A stretch of 64,000 bases of DNA from assembly GCA_030674185.1 (NCBI GenBank), contig CM060312.1, positions 7,609,132 to 7,673,131 of the forward strand. The letters are read 5' to 3'. Positions 45,678-57,174 of this stretch are shown here, one piece after another (within the stretch, counting starts at the first letter, position 1; each line of letters starts with the position of its first letter). This DNA is from Monoplex corrugatus. Taxonomy: Eukaryota; Mollusca; Gastropoda; Littorinimorpha; Ranellidae. A model generated the notes under the pieces. That model ran no database searches, had not been told where the DNA came from, and saw only the letters and a list, made by a program, of their open reading frames with translations. A program made the position numbers and the translations under genes.

Positions 45678-48600
45678 ATTTCAGTATTTGCTTACTATGC
45701 ATCATTCATTATATCCATTGTGTTCTCCAGTATTTGGTTATAGCACATCATTCGTCATATCCGTTTTATTCTCCAGTATTTGGTTACAATACACCATTCA
45801 TCATATCTATTTCATTCTCCAGTACTTGGTTACAATACATCATTCATCCTATCTATTTCATTCTCCAGTATTTGGTTACAATACATCATTCATCCTATCT
45901 ATTTCATTCTCCAGTATTTGGTTACAATACATCATTCATCATACCTGTTTTATTCTCCAGTATTTGGTCACAATACATCATTAATCATACCTGTTTTATT
46001 CTCCAGTATTTGGTTACAATACATCATTCATCCTATCTATTTCATTCTCCAGTATTTGGTTACAATACATCATTCATCATACCCGTTTTATTCTCCAGTA
46101 TTTGGTCACAATACATCATTAATCATACCTGTTTTATTCTCCAGTATTTGGTCACAATACATCATTCATCATACCCGTTTTATTCTCCAGTATTTGGTCA
46201 CAATACATCATTCATCATACCTGTTTTATTCTCCAGTATTTGGTTACAATACATCATTCATCATACCCGTTTTATTCTCCAGTATTTGGTCACAATGCAT
46301 CATTAATCATACCTGTTTTATTCTCCAGTATTTGGTTACAATACATCATTCATCCTATCTATTTCATTCTCCAGTATTTGGTTACAATACATCATTCATC
46401 CTATCTATTTCATTCTCCAGTATTTGGTTACAATACATCATTCATCATACCTGTTTTATTCTCCAGTATTTGGTCACAATACATCATTAATCATACCTGT
46501 TTTATTCTCCAGTATTTGGTTACAATACATCATTCATCCTATCTATTTCATTCTCCAGTATTTGGTTACAATACATCATTCATCATACCCGTTTTATTCT
46601 CCAGTATTTGGTCACAATACATCATTAATCATACCTGTTTTATTCTCCAGTATTTGGTCACAATACATCATTCATCATACCGTTTTATTCTCCAGTATTT
46701 GGTCACAATACATCATTCATCATACCTGTTTTATTCTCCAGTATTTGGTTACAATACATCATTCATCATACCCGTTTTATTCTCCAGTATTTGGTCACAA
46801 TACATCATTAATCATACCTGTTTTATTCTCCAGTATTTGGTTACAATACATCATTCATCCTATCTATTTCATTCTCCAGTATTTGGTTACAATACATCAT
46901 TATCCTATCTATTTCATTCTCCAGTATTTGGTTACAATACATCATTCATCATACCTGTTTTATTCTCCAGTATTTGGTCACAATACATCATTAATCATAC
47001 CTGTTTTATTCTCCAGTATTTGGTTCACAATACATCATTCATCCTATCTATTTCATTCTCCAGTATTTGGTTACAATACATCATTCATCATACCCGTTTT
47101 ATTCTCCAGTATTTGGTCACAATACATCATTCATCATACCGTTTTATTCTCCAGTATTTGGTCACAATACATCATTCATCATACCTGTTTTATTCTCCAG
47201 TATTTGGTCACAATACATCATTCATCATACCTGTTTTATTCTCCAGTATTTGGTCACAATACATCATTAATCATACCCGTTTTATTCTCCAGTATTTGGT
47301 CACAATACATCATTCATCATACCGTTTTCATTCTCCAGTATTTGGTTACAATACATCATTCATCTATCTATTTCATTCTCCAGTATTTGGTTACAATACA
47401 TCATTCATCTACCTTTTATTCTCCAGTATTTGGTTACAATACATCATTCATCATACCTGTTTTATTCTCCAGTATTTGGTCACAATACATCATTAATCAT
47501 ACCTGTTTTATTCTCCAGTATTTGGTTACAATACATCATTCATCTATCTATTTCATTCTCCAGTATTTGGTTACAATACATCATTCATCATACCCGTTTT
47601 ATTCTCCAGTATTTGGTCACAATACATCATTATCATACCGTTTTATTCTCCAGTATTTGGTCACAATACATCATTCATCATACCGTTTTATTCTCCAGTA
47701 TTTGGTCACAATACATCATTCATCATACCTGTTTTATTCTCCAGTATTTGGTTACAATACATCATTCATCATACCGTTTTATTCTCCAGTATTTGGTTCA
47801 CAATACATCATTAATCATACCTGTTTTATTCTCCAGTATTTGGTTACAATACATCATTCATCATACCCGTTTTATTCTCCAGTATTTGGTTACAATACAT
47901 CATTCATCCCTTTTTATTCTCCAGTATTTGGTTACAATACATCATTACATCATACCTGGTTTATATTCTCCAGTATTTGGTCACAATACATCATTAATCA
48001 TACCTGTTTTATTCTCCAGTATTTGGTACAATACATCATTCATCTACTTTTCATTCTCCAGTATTTGGTTACAATACATCATTCATCATACCCGTTTTAT
48101 TCATATTTGTACAATAATATTCACTTTTTCTCCAGTATTTGGTTACAATACATCATTATCATACCTGTTTTATTCTCCAGTATTTGGTCACAATACATCA
48201 TTCATCATACCCGTTTTATTCTCCAGTATTTGGTCACAATACATCATTCATCATACCGTTTTATTCTCCAGTATTTGGTTACAATACATCATTCATCATA
48301 CCCGTTTTATTCTCCAGTATTTGGTCACAATACATCATTAATCATACCGTTTTATTCTCCAGTATTTGGTTACAATACATCATTCATCATACCTTTTATT
48401 CTCCAGTATTTGGTTACAATACATCATTCATCCTACTATTTCATTCTCCAGTTATTGGTGTACAATACATCATTCATCATACCTGTTTTATTCTCCAGTA
48501 TTTGGTCACAATACATCATTAATCATACCTGTTTTATTCTCCAGTATTTGGTTACAATACATCATTCATCTATCTATTTCATTCTCCAGTATTTGGTTAC

Positions 48601-49908
48601 AATACATCATTCATCATACCCGTTTTATTCTCCAGTATTTGGTTACAATACATCATTCATCATACCGTTTTATTCTCCAGTATTTGGTCATACATCATAT
48701 ACCATTCCCTTATCAATACCTTTTTATTTACCAGTATTTGGTTACAATACATCATTCATCATACCCGTTTTATTCTCCAGTATTTGGTCACAATACATCA
48801 TTAATCATACCTGTTTTATTCTCCAGTATTTGGTTACAATACATCATTCATCATCTATTTCATTCTCCAGTATTTGGTTACAATACATCATTCATCATAC
48901 CGTTTTATTCTCCAGTATTTGGTCACAATACATCATTAACATACCCGTTTTATTCTCCAGTATTTGGTTACAATACATCATTAATCATACCTGTTTTATT
49001 CTCCAGTATTTGGTCACAATACATCATTATCATACCGTTTTATTCTCCAGTATTTGGTCACAATACATCATTAATCATACCGTTTTATTCTCCAGTATTT
49101 GGTCACAATACATCATTAATCATACCCGTTTTATTTTCCAGTATTTGGTTACAATACATCATTCATCATACGTTTTATTCTCCAGTATTTGGTTACAATA
49201 CATCATTCATCATACCTGTTTTATTCTCCAGTATTTGGTCACATACATCATTAATCATACCTGTTTTATTCTCCAGTATTTGGTTACAATACATCATTCA
49301 TCCTATCTATTTCATTCTCCAGTATTTGGTTACAATACATCATTCATCATACCCGTTTTATTTCCAGTATTTGGTTACAATACATCAAATCATCATACCC
49401 GTTTTATTCTCCAGTATTTGGTTACATACATCATTCATCATACCCGTTTTATTCTCCAGTATTGGTTACAATACATCATTCATCCATACTATTTCATTCT
49501 CCAGTATTTGGTTACAATACATCATTCATCATACCCGTTTTATTCTCCAGTATTTGGTCACAATACATCATTAATCATACCTGTTTTATTCTCCAGTATT
49601 TGGTCACAATACATCATTCATCATACCCGTTTTATTCTCCAGTATTTGGTCACAATACATCATTCATCATACCCGTTTTATTCTCCAGTATTTGGTCACA
49701 ATACATCATTCATCATACCCGTTTTATTCTCCAGTATTTGGTTACATCATTCATCACATCCATTTTATTCTCCAGTGTTTGGTTACAATACATCATTCAT
49801 CATACCCGTTTTATTCTCCAGTATTTGGTTACATCATTCATCACATCCATTTTATTCTCCAGTATTTGGTCACAATACATCATTCATCATACCCAATTTA
49901 TTCTCCAG
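45678..49908. repeat. Minisatellite, 46-bp unit, about 92 copies, ending in the exon 16 acceptor
   Basis: The unit is 'TATTTGGTTACAATACATC' + 'ATTCATCATACCCG' + 'TTTTATTCTCCAG'. Main variants are GGTCAC/GGTTAC, TTAATC/TTCATC and CCTATCTATTTC/CATACCTGTTTT, arranged in a recurring order of about three units. Every unit ends TTATTCTCCAG or TTCATTCTCCAG, the same text as the real acceptor at 49898-49908. None of the three plus-strand frames of the unit has a stop, which explains very long spurious frames. Units between about 46680 and 49500 show many one- and two-base deletions. Confidence 0.97.
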
Positions 49909-50133
49909 CACCAAACTGTGATCGTTGCATTGACAACTATTATGGAAACCCTCTGGCTGCTGGTGGGTCATGTCAAGCCTGCGTATGTAACAACAACATC
50001 GACCCTAACAATCCTGGCAGCTGTAATTCTGACACAGGCGAGTGTCTCAAGTGTCTCTTCAACACGGAAGGCTTCAACTGCGAACACTGTGTTGCTGGCT
50101 ATCATGGAGATGCCACACAGCAGAGCTGCAGGC
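49909..50133 (+). CDS. LAMB1: Laminin beta exon 16: LE9 end and LE10
   Basis: Encodes PNCDRCIDNYYGNPLAAGGS, CQACVCNNNIDPNNPGSCN, TGECLKCLFNTEGFNCEHC, AGYHGDATQQSC. Acceptor TTTATTCTCCAG is the last copy of the array unit. Donor C|gtaagt, 225 nt, phase 1 to phase 1. Confidence 0.96.
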
Positions 50134-50191
50134 GTAAGTTGAATACATTTGTCTGGAAGCGTGGAAAGATGATTGTGATTGTCCTTTTGCT

Positions 50192-50425
50192 TTGGTTGGC
50201 TGGTTATTATGTTGGCTGGTTGGGTTGGTTGGCTGGTTGGGTTGATTGGAAGGTTTGGTTGGTTGGCTGGTTGGGTTTTGTGGTTTTGAAGACTTCAGTC
50301 GTGTAACTTGCAGGCGCAAATTGAATACATTGGACTAGAAGCATTGTCCTTTTGGTTGGGTAGGTAAGTAGTTGAGGTAGGTAGTTGGTTGGTTGGTTGG
50401 TTGGTTGGTTGGTTGATTGGTTTTA
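50192..50425. repeat. (GGTT)n / (GGCTGGTT)n simple repeat
   Basis: Two blocks of GGTT-rich sequence (about 50192-50276 and 50377-50425), with a partial duplication of the exon-flank text 'AGGCGTAAGTTGAATACATT' / 'AGGCGCAAATTGAATACATT' at 50129 and 50313. The exon 16 donor region itself therefore appears to have been duplicated. Confidence 0.8.
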
Positions 50426-50757
50426 ATGACTTGGTCATGTAGTCATGGAAGACAGGACGGAGAAGAAACAGAATAAGCACTACAATGAGAATTTAAAATT
50501 TTTTTTTACTATATTGTTGTTGTTGCTTTATAAATTAAACTGAATTTTTGAGACTCTTTTGCAGACAAGTTTCTTTTCCTTTTGCATTCCTGACCAAAAT
50601 GCTGAACAGTATAAGTATACATTACAGTCACAATACAGCATATTTCTTTTCCATATCTCTTGTGTGTACTTTGTCTGCATAACCCATTTCCTGAAGCGAT
50701 GTGCGTGTTTACGATCTGTGTGTAACCCATATCACCAGACAATAACTGTGTTTACAG

Positions 50758-50957
50758 AGTGTGTGTGCAACTCAATTGGCACTGACCGTAATGGCGGGGA
50801 CTGTGATCGTGTGAGTGGCCAGTGCCCATGTCTGCCCAATGTGGTGGGTCAGGACTGTGGTCAGTGTGCCCCAGCTCACTGGGACCTGGCCAGTGGTAAC
50901 GGCTGTCAGGCCTGCAGCTGTGATCCCACCGGCTCGCTCTCTCTGGATTGTAACCAG
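50758..50957 (+). CDS. LAMB1: Laminin beta exon 17: LE11 and start of LE12
   Basis: Encodes [66 protein letters not shown]. Acceptor GTGTTTACAG, donor CAG|gtacat, 200 nt, ending in phase 0. Confidence 0.95.
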
Positions 50958-51149
50958 GTACATTCTGCTTAATTGCTGGTGTGTGGGTGAGAGAGTGAAA
51001 GGGTTCATATGGTGGGGGGGGGGGGGGTTGCTGTTGGCAAGAAATTTATATAAAACTTTTCTCTCCCTTCACTGCAACCACTATGCTTTCTTTAACTCGT
51101 TCAAAGGGTGGGAAAAAATTAAGAAACTTGTGTGTAAATCTGAAACATT

Positions 51150-51180
<31 letters not shown>

Positions 51181-51182
51181 CA
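51150..51182. repeat. (GT)n microsatellite
   Basis: Short GT tract in the intron after exon 17. The rest of 50958-51900 shows nothing recognisable. Confidence 0.85.
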
Positions 51183-51914
51183 TGCAGGTGCCCATGTGTT
51201 TACTTTTGTATGTGTACAGGTGTGCTTTTTTGTGTGAGTGATCATGGACTCGCTATTTCAAAGAGACTCAGATATTTAGCTGGTTAAATTTTTAGTGTTC
51301 ATTTTTTTTTCTCTTATTGTTTCCTGATGGGGAGTCCCACCCCCACCCCCCACTTTTCATTTCTTGTTTGTATTTTGGGAGGGTTTCACAGTATCTTAAA
51401 TGAATGCATTTAACAGTATTGTTTTCTTTAAAACTCTTAGACAAAAATACCATCCAGTGACAGCACTGCTTACTCAGAAGTTTACTACAAGTTTTTGTAA
51501 GATTAGACTCTGTACTTAAATTAGTCCTTTATGCGCTTTAACTCTCTCTGATGACCTGTTGTAGTGTTAAGCTGAGGGAACTTACACCCAGCATTTATGT
51601 GACATGAGCCCTGCTCTTTTTGTGTTTTGTTTTGGTTTTTGTAGGGATGGTGATAGGAAGAGACCAGAAACACTTAGTTGTTGGGAGATTTGTATAAATG
51701 GATTTGACAGTGGTGTGTATATGCTTTCATTCTCATCTCTGCGAAGACAGTTTCACGTTGTGGTGCAGCATGTTGGTGTGAATTCCTTTCTAACCCTGTC
51801 TAAGCTGGCCTTGAGAAAAGTTTAGGTGAGTTGTACACACCACACTGCGTCTCATGAAAGTACCCGTGTTATTGTGTGTAAAAGTTTGGACTTTGGAGTT
51901 TGTTCAAGTGAGAT

Positions 51915-52025
51915 TGATCGCACTTGGATGATTCCATATGCGCTCCCCCTAAGTCTGCCAGCAATTATCTGGCAGACTTCCTGAGTCTGTGTAAAACCCT
52001 ATGCGCTGGCAAGGTCTTGTGCATG
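51915..52025. repeat. Dispersed repeat family R5, copy 2
   Basis: Shares 'ATTCCATATG', 'TCTGCCAGCAATTATCTGG' and 'CCCTATGCGCTGGCAAGGTC' with 10795-10925. Confidence 0.7.
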
Positions 52026-52064
52026 AGTGATGGTTTGACATTGTACACTGTTGGTTCGTATCGA

Positions 52065-53393
52065 GCAGTGTTGTGTGTTCTGTGTTGACAGCTGGATGGT
52101 CAGTGTGCCTGTCTGGATGTTTGGTGTTGGTGTTGAGCAGTGTTGTGTGTTCTGTGTTGACAGCTGGATGGTCAGTGTGCCTGTCTGGATGGTTGGTGTT
52201 GGTGTTGAGCAGTGTTGTGTATTTTGTGTTGACAGCTGGATGGTCAGTGTGCCTGTCTGGATGATCGGTGTTGGTGTTGAGCAGTGTTGTGTATTTTGTG
52301 TTGACAGCTGGATGGTCAGTGTGCCTGTCTGGATGGTTGGTGTTGGTGTTGAGCAGTGTTGTGTATTTTGTATTGACAGCTGGATGGTCAGTGTGCCTGT
52401 CTGGATGGTCGGTGTTGGTGTTGAGCAGTGTTGTGTATTTTGTGTTGACAGCTGGATGGTCAGTGTGCCTGTCTGGATGGTTGGTGTTGGTGTTGAGCAG
52501 TGTTGTGTGTTCTGTGTTGACAGCTGGATGGTCAGTGTGCCTGTCTGGATGGTCGGTGTTGGTGTTGAGCAGTGTTGTGTGTTCTGTGTTGACAGCTGGA
52601 TGGTCAGTGTGCCTGTCTGGATGGTCGGTGTTGGTGTTGAGCAGTGTTGTGTGTTCTGTGTTGACAGCTGGATGGTCAGTGTGCCTGTCTGGATGGTTGG
52701 TGTTGGTGTTGAGCAGTGTTGTGTGTTTTGTGTTGACAGCTGGATGGTCAGTGTGCCTGTCTGGATGGTTGGTGTTGGTGTTGAGCAGTGTTGTGTGTTC
52801 TGTGTTGACAGCTGGATGGTCAGTGTGCCTGTCTGGATGGTTGGTGTTGGTGTTGATGTTGAGCAGTGTTGTGTGTTTTGTGTTGACAGCTGGATGGTCA
52901 GTGTGCCTGTCTGGATGGTCATGGTTGGTGTTGAGCAGTGTTGTATGTTTTGTGTTGACAGCTGGATGGTCGGTGTGCCTGTCTGGATGGTCGTGGTTGG
53001 TGTTGAGCAGTGTTGTGTGTTTTGTGTTGACAGCTGGATGGTCAGTGTGCCTGTCTGGATGGTCGTGGTTGGTGTTGAGCAGTGTTGTATGTTTTGTGTT
53101 GACAGCTGGATGGTCAGTGTGCCTGTCTGGATGGTCGTGGTTGGTGTTGAGCAGTGTTGTGTGTTTTGTGTTGACAGCTGGATGGTCAGTGTGCCTGTCT
53201 GGATGGTCGTGGTTGGTGTTGAGCAGTGTTGTATGTTTTGTGTTGACAGCTGGATGGTCAGTGTGCCTGTCTGGATGGTCGTGGTTGGTGTTGAGCAGTG
53301 TTGTATGTTTTGTGTTGACAGCTGGATGGTCAGTGTGCCTGTCTGGATGGTCGTGGTTGGTGTTGAGCAGTGTTGTATGTTTTGTGTTGACAG
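52065..53393. repeat. Minisatellite, 72-bp unit, 18 intronic copies plus one overlapping exon 18
   Basis: The unit is 'TGTTGAGCAGTGTTGTGTG' + 'TTTTGTGTTGACAG' + 'CTGGATGGTCAGTGTGCCTG' + 'TCTGGATGGTCGTGGTTGG'. The last copy supplies the acceptor TGTTGACAG and the first 30 or so bases of exon 18. Seventy-two is a multiple of three, so all frames free of stops remain open through the array, giving spurious frames of about 500 codons. Units nearest the exon (from about 52915) read GGTCGTGG like the exon's GGTCGCGG. Farther units read GGTTGGTG or GGTCGGTG. Confidence 0.97.
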
Positions 53394-53490
53394 CTGGATG
53401 GTCAGTGTGCCTGTCTGGATGGTCGCGGTGGTCGAACATGTGGTGACTGTGAAGACTTCTTCTTTGGTGACCCCAATCAACAATGCTTCC
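53394..53490 (+). CDS. LAMB1: Laminin beta exon 18: LE12
   Basis: Encodes LDGQCACLDGRGGRTCGDCE, DFFFGDPNQQCF, the rest of LE module 12. The acceptor is GTGTTGACAG, shared with the 72-bp array. Donor C|gtaagt, 97 nt, entering in phase 0 and leaving in phase 1. Confidence 0.94.
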
Positions 53491-53995
53491 GTAAGTTGTC
53501 GATATCGTTTTCGTTTGGTTTGGTTTCTGTTTTCATTATCAGTTTGCTTGTTTGTGTGTTTTATGTAAGTGCTAGTAAATTCCTTGTTTTAATTTTTCTG
53601 TGTCTCTCTTTCTCTCTCTTGCTCCATACAACTGTCCCCAGTCTCTTTGTCTTTCTTTAACGTTGTTTTCTTACTTGCCAGAGGGTGCTTTTTGTCAACA
53701 GGGCTGTAGATGACATGATTGTTGTTCTCCTTCTCTCTTGGTCTCCATGTCTGTCTGTCTTTTAGTTTAAAAATCATTTATTTATATTCATTACTTCTTT
53801 GTTTTCTTTTTTTTTTCTTTTCAAAATGATATTTACCATTTCCTCCAAGTCATTAAAAACACGTAGAATTCAAGTAAAACATGATAGCCGTAAGCTAGCA
53901 TTAAAGTGTTTACCTATGGATCGGGAAAAATATATATTTATGCACTGTGCCATTGGATGATACAATGGGATGTTTTATTTACCTTTAAGGTCTGT

Positions 53996-55592
53996 TGATT
54001 GACACTTCCACAAACTGTCAGTCTCCTGTTGACATTTCCACAGACTTTCAGTCTTCTGTTGACACTTCCACAAACTTTAAGTCTCCTGTTGACATTTCCA
54101 CAGACTTTCAGTCTTCTGTTGACACTTCCACAAACTTTAAGTCTCCTGTTGACACTTCCACAGACTTTAAGTCTCCTGTTGACACTTCCATAAACTTTAA
54201 GTCTCCTGTTGACACTTCCATAAACTTTCAGTCTCCTGTTGACACTTCCACAAACTTTAAGTCTCCTGTTGACACTTCCACAAACTTTCAGTCTCCTGTT
54301 GACACTTCCACAAACTGTCAGTCTCCTGTTGACACTTCCACAAACTGTCAGTCTCCTGTTGACACTTGCACAAACTGTCAGTCTCCTGTTGACACTTCCA
54401 CAAACTGTCAGTCTCCTGTTGACACTTGCACAAACTGTCAGTCTCCTGTTGACACTTCCACAAACTGTCAGTCTCCTGTTGACACTTGCACAAACTGTCA
54501 GTCTCCTGTTGACACTTGCACAAACTTTCAGTCTCCTGTTGACACTTGCACAAACTGTCAGTCTCCTGTTGACACTTCCACAAACTGTCAGTCTCCTGTT
54601 GACTCTTCCACAAACTTTCAGTCTCCTGTTGACACTTCCACAAACTTTAAGTCTCCTGTTGACACTTCCACAAACTTTAAGTCTCTTGTTGACACTTCCA
54701 CAAACTTTAGTCTTCATTTGACACTTCCACAAACTTTCAGTCTCCTGTTGACACTTCCACAAACTTTCAGTCTCCTGTTCACACTTGCACAAACTTTCAG
54801 TCTCCTGTTGACACTTCCACAAGCTTCCAGTCTTCTGTTGACACTTCCACAAACTTTCAGTCTCCTGTTGACACTTCCACAGACTTTCAGTCTTCATTTG
54901 ACACTTCCACAAACTTTAAGTCTCCTGTTCACAATTCCACAAACTTTCAGTCTCCTCTTGACACTTCCACAAACTTTCAGTCTCCTGTTGACACTTCCAC
55001 AAACTGTCAGTCTCTGTTGACACTTGCACAAACTGTCAGTCTCCTGATGACACTTCCACAAACTGTCAGTCTCCTGTTGACACTTGCACAAACTGTCAGT
55101 CTCCTGTTGACACTTCCACAAACTGTCAGTCTCCTGTTGACACTTGCACAAACTGTCAGTCTCCTGTTGACACTTCCGCAAACTTTCAGTCTCCTGTTGA
55201 CACTTCCACAAACTGTCAGTCTCCTGTTGACACTTGCCACAAACTGTCAGTCTCCTGTTGACACTTCCGCAAACTTTCAGTCTCCTGTTGACACTTGCAC
55301 AAACTTTCAGTCTCCTGTTGACACTTCCACAAACTTTCAGTCTCCTGTTGACACTTCCGCAAACTTTCAGTCTCCTGTTGACACTTCCACAAACTTTCAG
55401 TCTCCTGTTGACACTTCCGCAAACTTTCAGTCTCCTGTTGACACTTGCACAAACTTTCAGTCTCCTGTTGACACTTCCGCAAACTTTCAGTCTCCTGTTG
55501 ACACTTCCACAAACTTTAAGTCTCTTGTTGACACTTGCACAAACTTTCAGTCTCCTGTTGACACTTGCACAAACTTTCAGTCTCCTCATGAG
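53996..55592. repeat. Minisatellite, 30-bp unit, about 53 copies, between exons 18 and 19
   Basis: The unit is 'GACACTTCCACAAAC' + 'TTTCAGTCTCCTGTT'. Variants TTCCACA/TTGCACA, TTTCAG/TGTCAG and TTTAAG occur in patches, with an alternating 60-bp order around 54360-54500. Unit length is ten codons, so long frames on both strands are artefacts. Many units contain CTTTCAG, an acceptor-like text, but exon 19 itself uses an unrelated acceptor 320 bp downstream. Confidence 0.97.
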
Positions 55593-55774
55593 GTCTTTTA
55601 GATGATAGAATAGCATATTTTGTGTGGATACATGTGTGTGTTTAGATTTATTCAATCTTATTATAAACAGTTGATTTTATGTTGCATGATATTGTACTTT
55701 TCTGTGAATATTATGATTATGTGTTTTACTGTCTGTGTAGACCACTATGTAGTTTCTCTTTTGGGGATGATAAG

Positions 55775-55900
55775 TTGGCTTGACTTGACTTAACTTGACA
55801 TGACTTGACTTGACTTGATATGACCTGACCTGGTATGGTTTAATGTGACTTTACTTAATCTGACTTGACTTGACCTGATGTAATATGAGTTGACCTGAGA
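55775..55900. repeat. (TGACT)n-like pentanucleotide repeat
   Basis: Imperfect TGACT/TGACCT repeats running almost up to the acceptor of exon 19. Little pyrimidine tract is left before that acceptor. Confidence 0.85.
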
Positions 55901-55914
55901 TGTTGTGTGTTCAG

Positions 55915-56106
55915 CCTGTGACTGCGACCCGCGGGGTTCAGAGTCCATGCAGTGTGACAAGCGGACAGGTCAGTGCCAGTGTGTGGCCGGAGTGACAGGC
56001 TACAAGTGTGATCGCTGTGCCCGGGGCACCACTGGCCAACTGCCTAACTGTGTGCCTTGTGGGGAGTGCTTTGACAACTGGGACCGTGTCATCCGTGACC
56101 TTCGGG
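55915..56106 (+). CDS. LAMB1: Laminin beta exon 19: LE13 and start of coiled coil
   Basis: Encodes CDCDPRGSESMQCDKRTGQC, QCVAGVTGYKCDRCARGTTG, QLPNCVPCGECFDNWDRVIR, DLR. CVPCGECFDNWD is the conserved cysteine pair at the start of the laminin coil. Acceptor TGTGTTCAG, donor G|gtgagt, 192 nt, phase 1 to phase 1. Confidence 0.96.
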
Positions 56107-56155
56107 GTGAGTATGTGGACAGAAACCTTGTTTGTGTAGGGTCATGTGTCACTCG

Positions 56156-56187
<32 letters not shown>

Positions 56188-56364
56188 GTGTGCGCGTACG
56201 TGCGTGCGTGCGTGCAAATCAGCGCTTATTAATTATACCTATCATATCACATTGATTGTGTGTGTTCATGTGTGGAAGCGTTTACTTATGATTTGTGGGT
56301 GTGCATGGATGTTTGAGTTCATACATTCTTTGTATGCTTAACTTCGTGTTTCGGCACTTTAGCA

Positions 56365-56545
56365 TTTATCAGTAATCCTCCTGGTTTCATCAGTAATCCT
56401 GGTTTTTTTTTTTTTTTTGTCGTGAATTAACTATCATTTATCAGTAATCCTCCTGATTTCATCAGTAATCCTGGTTTTTCTTTTTTGCAGTAATCCTCCT
56501 GGTTTCATCAGTAATCCTGGTTTTCTTTTTTGTCGTGAATTAACT
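56365..56545. repeat. Short tandem repeat block, three partial copies
   Basis: 'ATCAGTAATCCTCCTG' and 'TTTCATCAGTAATCCTGGTT' alternate three times with 'GTCGTGAATTAACT' and poly-T. One copy contains TTTTTTGCAG, a good acceptor-like text, at about 56482-56491. Confidence 0.85.
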
Positions 56546-56801
56546 GTGTTAAACTGTTAACAGAGATCAAAATCTGTTTGATTGTTGTTTGGGTAGAAGT
56601 ACTGTTGTACAAGTCTGCACTGTTAGTAGGCTTTACTGATACCATTGTTCATCGTAAGAACTGATCAGAAAGTTGTGAACGTTTCATTATTGCCCATACA
56701 AATGAATCATTCATGGGCTTGAGGATTTGCTGGAACTTCTGGGTCTGATTCATTGCTGACAGCTGAGACACAGCACACATGAAATTTTTTAAATCTTTTT
56801 G

Positions 56802-56833
<32 letters not shown>

Positions 56834-57174
56834 CAATGAACAGACAGCAAACAATGTGGTAACATGTGAAATGACTTTATGTGCTCAAGCTTGGTCACAC
56901 CTCAGAGGTTGGTGTATCCATCTGAGGTTGAGGCGAAACTGTGTGAGAATCTCTTGAAAAAGGTACAGGTGAATAGACTAGAAAGGCAGATAAAGAGAAA
57001 GGCAGATGGAAAGTAAAGAAAAATGCTGAAACAAAGAGAGTGATAGAAAAGTGGAAATTTTGAGTGCTGTGTTATTAGGGATACTGTTTATACTGAGAAA
57101 GCCTCTTGCATCCCACAGCGATAGGGAGAAGTATATGTCTTGTCGTTATACTAGGCATGTGTGTGTGTTTGCAG

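Noticed and set aside
45780..49921. Very long plus-strand open frames (up to about 1,165 codons)
   Set aside because: They are reading of the 46-bp minisatellite, which has no stop in any plus-strand frame. There is no start context and no protein similarity.
51949..53568. Open frames of about 500 codons on both strands
   Set aside because: Produced by the 72-bp repeat, whose length is a multiple of three. Only the final 97 bases (exon 18) code, in a different frame.
53996..55592. CRISPR-like array
   Set aside because: Units are directly joined without unique spacers, and the DNA is eukaryotic intron.
53938..55655. Repetitive frames of up to 341 codons
   Set aside because: Artefacts of the 30-bp minisatellite (ten codons per unit).
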